A DNA stretch of 64,000 nt, from NCBI GenBank assembly GCA_009841255.1, contig VXMD01000048.1, positions 1 to 64,000 of the forward strand, read 5' to 3'. Shown piece by piece: positions 60,827-64,000 of the stretch; within the stretch, counting starts at the first letter, position 1, and the number at the start of each line of letters is the position of its first letter. Made by a program: the position numbers and the translations under genes. The notes below the pieces were generated by a model. It made no database searches, was not told the DNA's origin, and worked only from the letters and a program-made list of their open reading frames with translations. The stretch is from Candidatus Poribacteria bacterium (GTDB lineage: Bacteria > Poribacteria > WGA-4E > WGA-3G).

Positions 60827-60918
60827 AATTAGTAGGAGTTATCAAATTTATAAAATATTCAGAAAATTTTGGCAATATGGGCATGAAAGTTACGCCCGCA
60901 AGGAGATAGGTATATATT

Positions 60919-62922
60919 ATGCCAAATGCCTTATTTGTTTATCCTAAATTTCCGCCATCCTATTGGGGTTTTAAGTACGCATTAGAATTTCTTGGTAAAG
61001 AATCATCGATGCCCCCACTTGGACTGTTGACGATCGCTGGCATGTTCCCCGAGAATTATAACTTAAAAGTCGTTGATATGAACATTGAACCGTTGACAGA
61101 TGCGCATCTCGAGTGGGCGGATGTAACACTGACGTCGACAATGATTGTTCAAAAAGACTCTTTTTATGAGGTTGCCGAACGCTGTAATCGTGCATCGGTG
61201 CCTATCATCGCGGGCGGGCCACACCCGACTTCTTACTATGATAATATCAAAGAGGAAACGGATGCCGTGATTGACCATTTTCTCTTTGGTGAAGTTGAGG
61301 AAATCTTTGAAGAGTTTTTGACCGATTTTGAGAGTGGCTGTGCGGGGGAAATCTATCGCGAGAAGCGGAAACCTGATATCACACAGACCCCCCCGCCGCG
61401 CTACGACCTTATTAATATTAATGCTTACGGATCAATGGCACTCCAGTTTTCACGCGGATGCCCTTTCAATTGCGAGTTTTGCGACATCACGAAACTATTC
61501 GGGCGCGTGCCACGCACGAAAACCAATGAGCAGATGCTCGCTGAGTTTGAGATGCTCTATAAACTCGGTTGGGATGGTGCGATGTTTGTTGTTGATGACA
61601 ATTTTATCGGAAACAAACGCGACGCAATGCGCTTGCTACCCGCTGTCAAGGAATGGCAGGAAGAACGACAATTCCCCTTTTCACTCTTCACTGAAGCCAG
61701 CGTAAACCTCGTCGAGATCCCTGAAATGCTTGACGCAATGAGTGAATCAGGATTTAACATGGTATTCCTCGGCATTGAAAGTCCTAATGATGAAGCACTC
61801 CTCAGCACCTCCAAAGGACAGAACACCAGTAAAGAGGAGGAGGCGGGTAGTTACCTTTTGCGTGCAATTAGGAAGATACAAAGCAAGGGCATGGAAGTCA
61901 CAGGTGGATTTATTATCGGGCTTGACGGCGATACCGAGTTTGATTCTCACATCAATTTTATTCAGGAAGCCGGTATTCCAATGGCAATGGCGGGGCTGCT
62001 GACGGCTTTGAAGGAGACAGACCTTTGGCACCGATTGAAGCAGGAAGATCGATTGCTTGGGGAGTCCAGCGGAAATCAGACCGACATGACCCTTAATTTT
62101 GTGCCGGAAATACCGCGCGAGGAGCTCATGTCAGAATATCGGCGGGTTGTTTCGACGCTTTATGATCCAACCCTAAAGAACTATTTTGCACGATGTTTGA
62201 CATTGCTTGAGCACATGCCTTACACCCCTCGCAATGTGAGATCGATTCGAATGGACGAAGTGCGCGCATTTGCCCGATCCATTCAGCGACAACTTTTCTC
62301 TAAGCAGGGATTGGAGTACGCCCGGTATTTGGTGAAGTCACTCAGAGACTATCCAAATATGTTCCCCGAAGCCGTGCGATTGGCGGTCATGGGTTACCAC
62401 TTGGAGAAGACGACACGTCATACGATCGCTGTTGAGGATTTCAGAAGTTTCTTAAATCACGAGATGGACACGTTCAAGGAGAAGATTCCACAGTTTGTGG
62501 ACGTTCAAGGCGATCCGATGCGTGAGTTTCAGAACTATTCGAGACGACTTTTTGCCCGCATTAAGACGCAGTACAATACAATTCACAAGGACTTTCAATA
62601 TGCCGCACACAGTGCACTTGAAGGGTTTCAGCAATCGATGTTCAAGGAGTACTTAGAGGCTGAATTCGCTGCTTTCAAAGCCGCAGTCGGGACCTTCGCA
62701 AAAGCGCAAACTGAACGTCTCGGTGAATTACAAGCGTATGTTCACAGTCTTTTTACCCGTGTTCGTGCGCAGCACGCGCAACTCCAAGGTAATTTCAAGT
62801 ATCATACCGACGATTTCAAACAGAACGCCCAAGAATCTTTTGACGCTTTCCGTGACTCCATCCAACGGCATTTAGAGCAACTCTTCGGTTCTGTCCCTGT
62901 ACAGATTGAAGAACTCAGTTAG
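60919..62922 (+). CDS. B12-binding radical SAM enzyme with a helical C-terminal extension
   Basis: A 667-residue protein. An N-terminal cobalamin-binding-like domain (1-140, LGLLTIAGMFPENYNLKVVD, PIIAGGPHPTSYY) is followed by the radical SAM core with the [4Fe-4S] motif C181-x3-C185-x2-C188 (RGCPFNCEFCDI). The post-core DUF4070-like region follows. Residues 490-667 are a long charged helical extension (FLNHEMDTFKEKIPQF, then repeated YxxxxFxxFKxxVG units), unusual for the family. Members methylate or rearrange unactivated carbons; the substrate is unknown. Confidence 0.88.
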   Translation: MPNALFVYPKFPPSYWGFKYALEFLGKESSMPPLGLLTIAGMFPENYNLKVVDMNIEPLTDAHLEWADVTLTSTMIVQKDSFYEVAERCNRASVPIIAGGPHPTSYYDNIKEETDAVIDHFLFGEVEEIFEEFLTDFESGCAGEIYREKRKPDITQTPPPRYDLININAYGSMALQFSRGCPFNCEFCDITKLFGRVPRTKTNEQMLAEFEMLYKLGWDGAMFVVDDNFIGNKRDAMRLLPAVKEWQEERQFPFSLFTEASVNLVEIPEMLDAMSESGFNMVFLGIESPNDEALLSTSKGQNTSKEEEAGSYLLRAIRKIQSKGMEVTGGFIIGLDGDTEFDSHINFIQEAGIPMAMAGLLTALKETDLWHRLKQEDRLLGESSGNQTDMTLNFVPEIPREELMSEYRRVVSTLYDPTLKNYFARCLTLLEHMPYTPRNVRSIRMDEVRAFARSIQRQLFSKQGLEYARYLVKSLRDYPNMFPEAVRLAVMGYHLEKTTRHTIAVEDFRSFLNHEMDTFKEKIPQFVDVQGDPMREFQNYSRRLFARIKTQYNTIHKDFQYAAHSALEGFQQSMFKEYLEAEFAAFKAAVGTFAKAQTERLGELQAYVHSLFTRVRAQHAQLQGNFKYHTDDFKQNAQESFDAFRDSIQRHLEQLFGSVPVQIEELS

Positions 62923-62929
62923 TCAGACT

Positions 62930-64000
62930 ATGGCGTCTATTGAGATAGAGAATCTCGGTTTTACCTATCCGAGTCGTGAAGCCCCGACACTGCGTGGTAT
63001 TACAACGCGCGTGCCTACCGGGGCATTTGTGTTACTGACGGGTCCAACAGGCTGCGGTAAGTCCACTTTACTGCGGACACTCAACGGTTTGATTCCGCAT
63101 GCTTCGGCGGGAACGCTCACCGGGACGGTCCGTGTTAACGGTCAAGACATCGCCGCCCAATCTCTGGCGATCACGTGTCAACAGGTCGCTCTCCTCTTCC
63201 AAAATCCCGACGACCAACTCTTTTGCACGCGCGTCGAAGACGAAATCGCCTTTGGACTCGAAAATCTCGGTTTCCCTCCCGAAAAAATTAAGGAACGGAT
63301 TGTTGTTGCCTTAAAACAGGTCGGACTCCCCGACTTTGCGTCACGGGAGATCTCATCACTTTCTGGGGGACAAAAACAGCGCGTGGCGCTTGCCGCTGTC
63401 TGTGCGATGCAACCACGAGTCTTACTATTAGATGAACCGACGAGCCATCTGGATCCGCGTGGCGCGCACGATATCCTCACTATCGTCACGCAGTTGAATA
63501 GGGAGTTAGGGATAACGGTGATTTTGGCAACGCATCGAACGAAGGAAGTTGCTCCGCTGTGTGATCGTGTATGGCTCATGGATGAAGGACGGCTCTATCT
63601 GGATCTGCCCGAAGTGGAGGCGTTTCAAGATCTTACCCCATATCAGCGTTTGGGTGTGCAGATTCCGAAAGAAGATGCATCGCGCTCGGATCCCGCAACT
63701 GTATCCCAAAAAAGTGCTGACCGGACGACCTCCCAGAACCTGCTCCTCAGTATCCGCGAACTCCAATTCAGTTATCCGAAAACCGATGAAGATGCAGTGC
63801 ATTCAATTTCATGTGAAGTGCCTCGTGGGGAAGTGCTTGCTATCATGGGCGCGAACGGCTCTGGTAAGACAACCTTGATTCATCTCATCGCCGGATTGTT
63901 GCGTCCGGCGGCAGGGGAGGTTGTCATTGCTGGAAAGTCGTCCACTCGTCAGAAACTTCATCAATTGGCGGGTAAAGTCGGTATCGTTTTTCAGGATCCG
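62930..64000 (+). CDS. Two-domain ECF/CbiO-type ABC ATPase, truncated by the window end
   Basis: An open frame of 357 codons without stop at the window edge. It starts at an ATG seven bases after the radical SAM stop. Domain 1 has GPTGCGKST, FQNPDDQLFCTRVEDEIAFG (typical of ECF ATPases), LSGGQKQRVALAAV, LLLDEPTSHLD and ATHR. A linker of about 40 residues leads to domain 2, which begins GANGSGKTT. It is thus an EcfA1-EcfA2 fusion of the CbiO or YkoD kind, powering vitamin or metal uptake. Co-transcription with a B12 enzyme makes cobalt or cobalamin a possible substrate, unproven. Confidence 0.9.
   Translation, partial: MASIEIENLGFTYPSREAPTLRGITTRVPTGAFVLLTGPTGCGKSTLLRTLNGLIPHASAGTLTGTVRVNGQDIAAQSLAITCQQVALLFQNPDDQLFCTRVEDEIAFGLENLGFPPEKIKERIVVALKQVGLPDFASREISSLSGGQKQRVALAAVCAMQPRVLLLDEPTSHLDPRGAHDILTIVTQLNRELGITVILATHRTKEVAPLCDRVWLMDEGRLYLDLPEVEAFQDLTPYQRLGVQIPKEDASRSDPATVSQKSADRTTSQNLLLSIRELQFSYPKTDEDAVHSISCEVPRGEVLAIMGANGSGKTTLIHLIAGLLRPAAGEVVIAGKSSTRQKLHQLAGKVGIVFQDP

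Noticed and set aside
60827-60918. Cobalamin riboswitch before the B12-binding radical SAM gene
   Set aside because: The 92-base leader is too short and lacks the conserved B12-box; only a GGGC/GCCC pairing is present.

Overview
The window reads as an ordinary bacterial chromosome segment, most like Candidatus Poribacteria or a related sponge, marine or sediment lineage. This is inferred from the gene mix, not from a marker phylogeny. The clues are phytanoyl-CoA-dioxygenase-like proteins, a sulfatase-superfamily enzyme, Gfo/Idh/MocA and amidohydrolase genes, secreted TolB-like propellers, a secreted protein with an FlgD-like C-terminal domain, and many short dispersed intergenic repeats. Outer-membrane proteins (BamA-like, DUF481-like, other barrels) show a diderm cell. 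About 55 protein genes are called. I found no rRNA, tRNA or CRISPR array.

Layout. 0.2-3.8 kb (minus): sulfatase-like hydrolase with a terminator, UbiA prenyltransferase, parallel beta-helix lipoprotein. 3.85-12.2 kb (plus): a consensus promoter, then the translation cluster ffh-rpsP-khpA-trmD-rplS-rnhB and, after three tandem TolB-like paralogues, yraN; rimM is absent from its usual place. 12.3-18.7 kb: small-molecule metabolism (amidohydrolase, PhyH dioxygenase, D-threonine-aldolase-like enzyme, UbiX, MFS transporter, Gfo/Idh/MocA oxidoreductase). 18.9-31.5 kb: ion handling. It holds an outer-membrane barrel, an SLC12-like cation-chloride transporter and an MscS channel. Next comes an unusual minus-strand phosphate locus, pstS-pstC-pstA-K+ channel-pstB-pstB-pstA-like-pstB-phoU. 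31.8-37.7 kb: M32 carboxypeptidase, lipoprotein, beta-helix protein, nucleoside hydrolase and thiO. 37.6-39.0 kb: an IS605-group element carrying only tnpB. 39.4-46.9 kb: DUF481 barrel, YdjY-acylphosphatase fusion, MocA-like transferase, MoxR ATPase, an ABC permease with a large insert, Rieske protein and TlpA-like protein. 46.9-52.5 kb (minus): a barrel with a LolD/FtsX-type ABC pair, a second PhyH protein and small unknowns. 52.6-60.6 kb (minus): large secreted HExxH protein, fatty-acid desaturase, GTP-dependent PEPCK, BamA/TamA-like protein. 60.9-64 kb (plus): B12-binding radical SAM protein and a truncated two-domain ECF-type ATPase.

The main surprise is the phosphate locus. It encodes three PstB-like ATPases whose ABC motifs are degraded in different, partly complementary ways. 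Proteins 2 and 3 together could build one complete and one degenerate ATP site, as in asymmetric heterodimeric ABC transporters. The same operon holds a second PstA-like permease and a voltage-gated-type K+ channel.

The second theme is repeats. One family with a core like AAGGNATAATTAAAA sits directly in front of start codons of five unrelated genes, so it may supply translation starts. Another family, built from CTGATAACTGA-like units, fills most gaps of the pst operon. The tnpB element has inserted next to a copy of the first family and now appears to supply the ribosome site and start codon of thiO.
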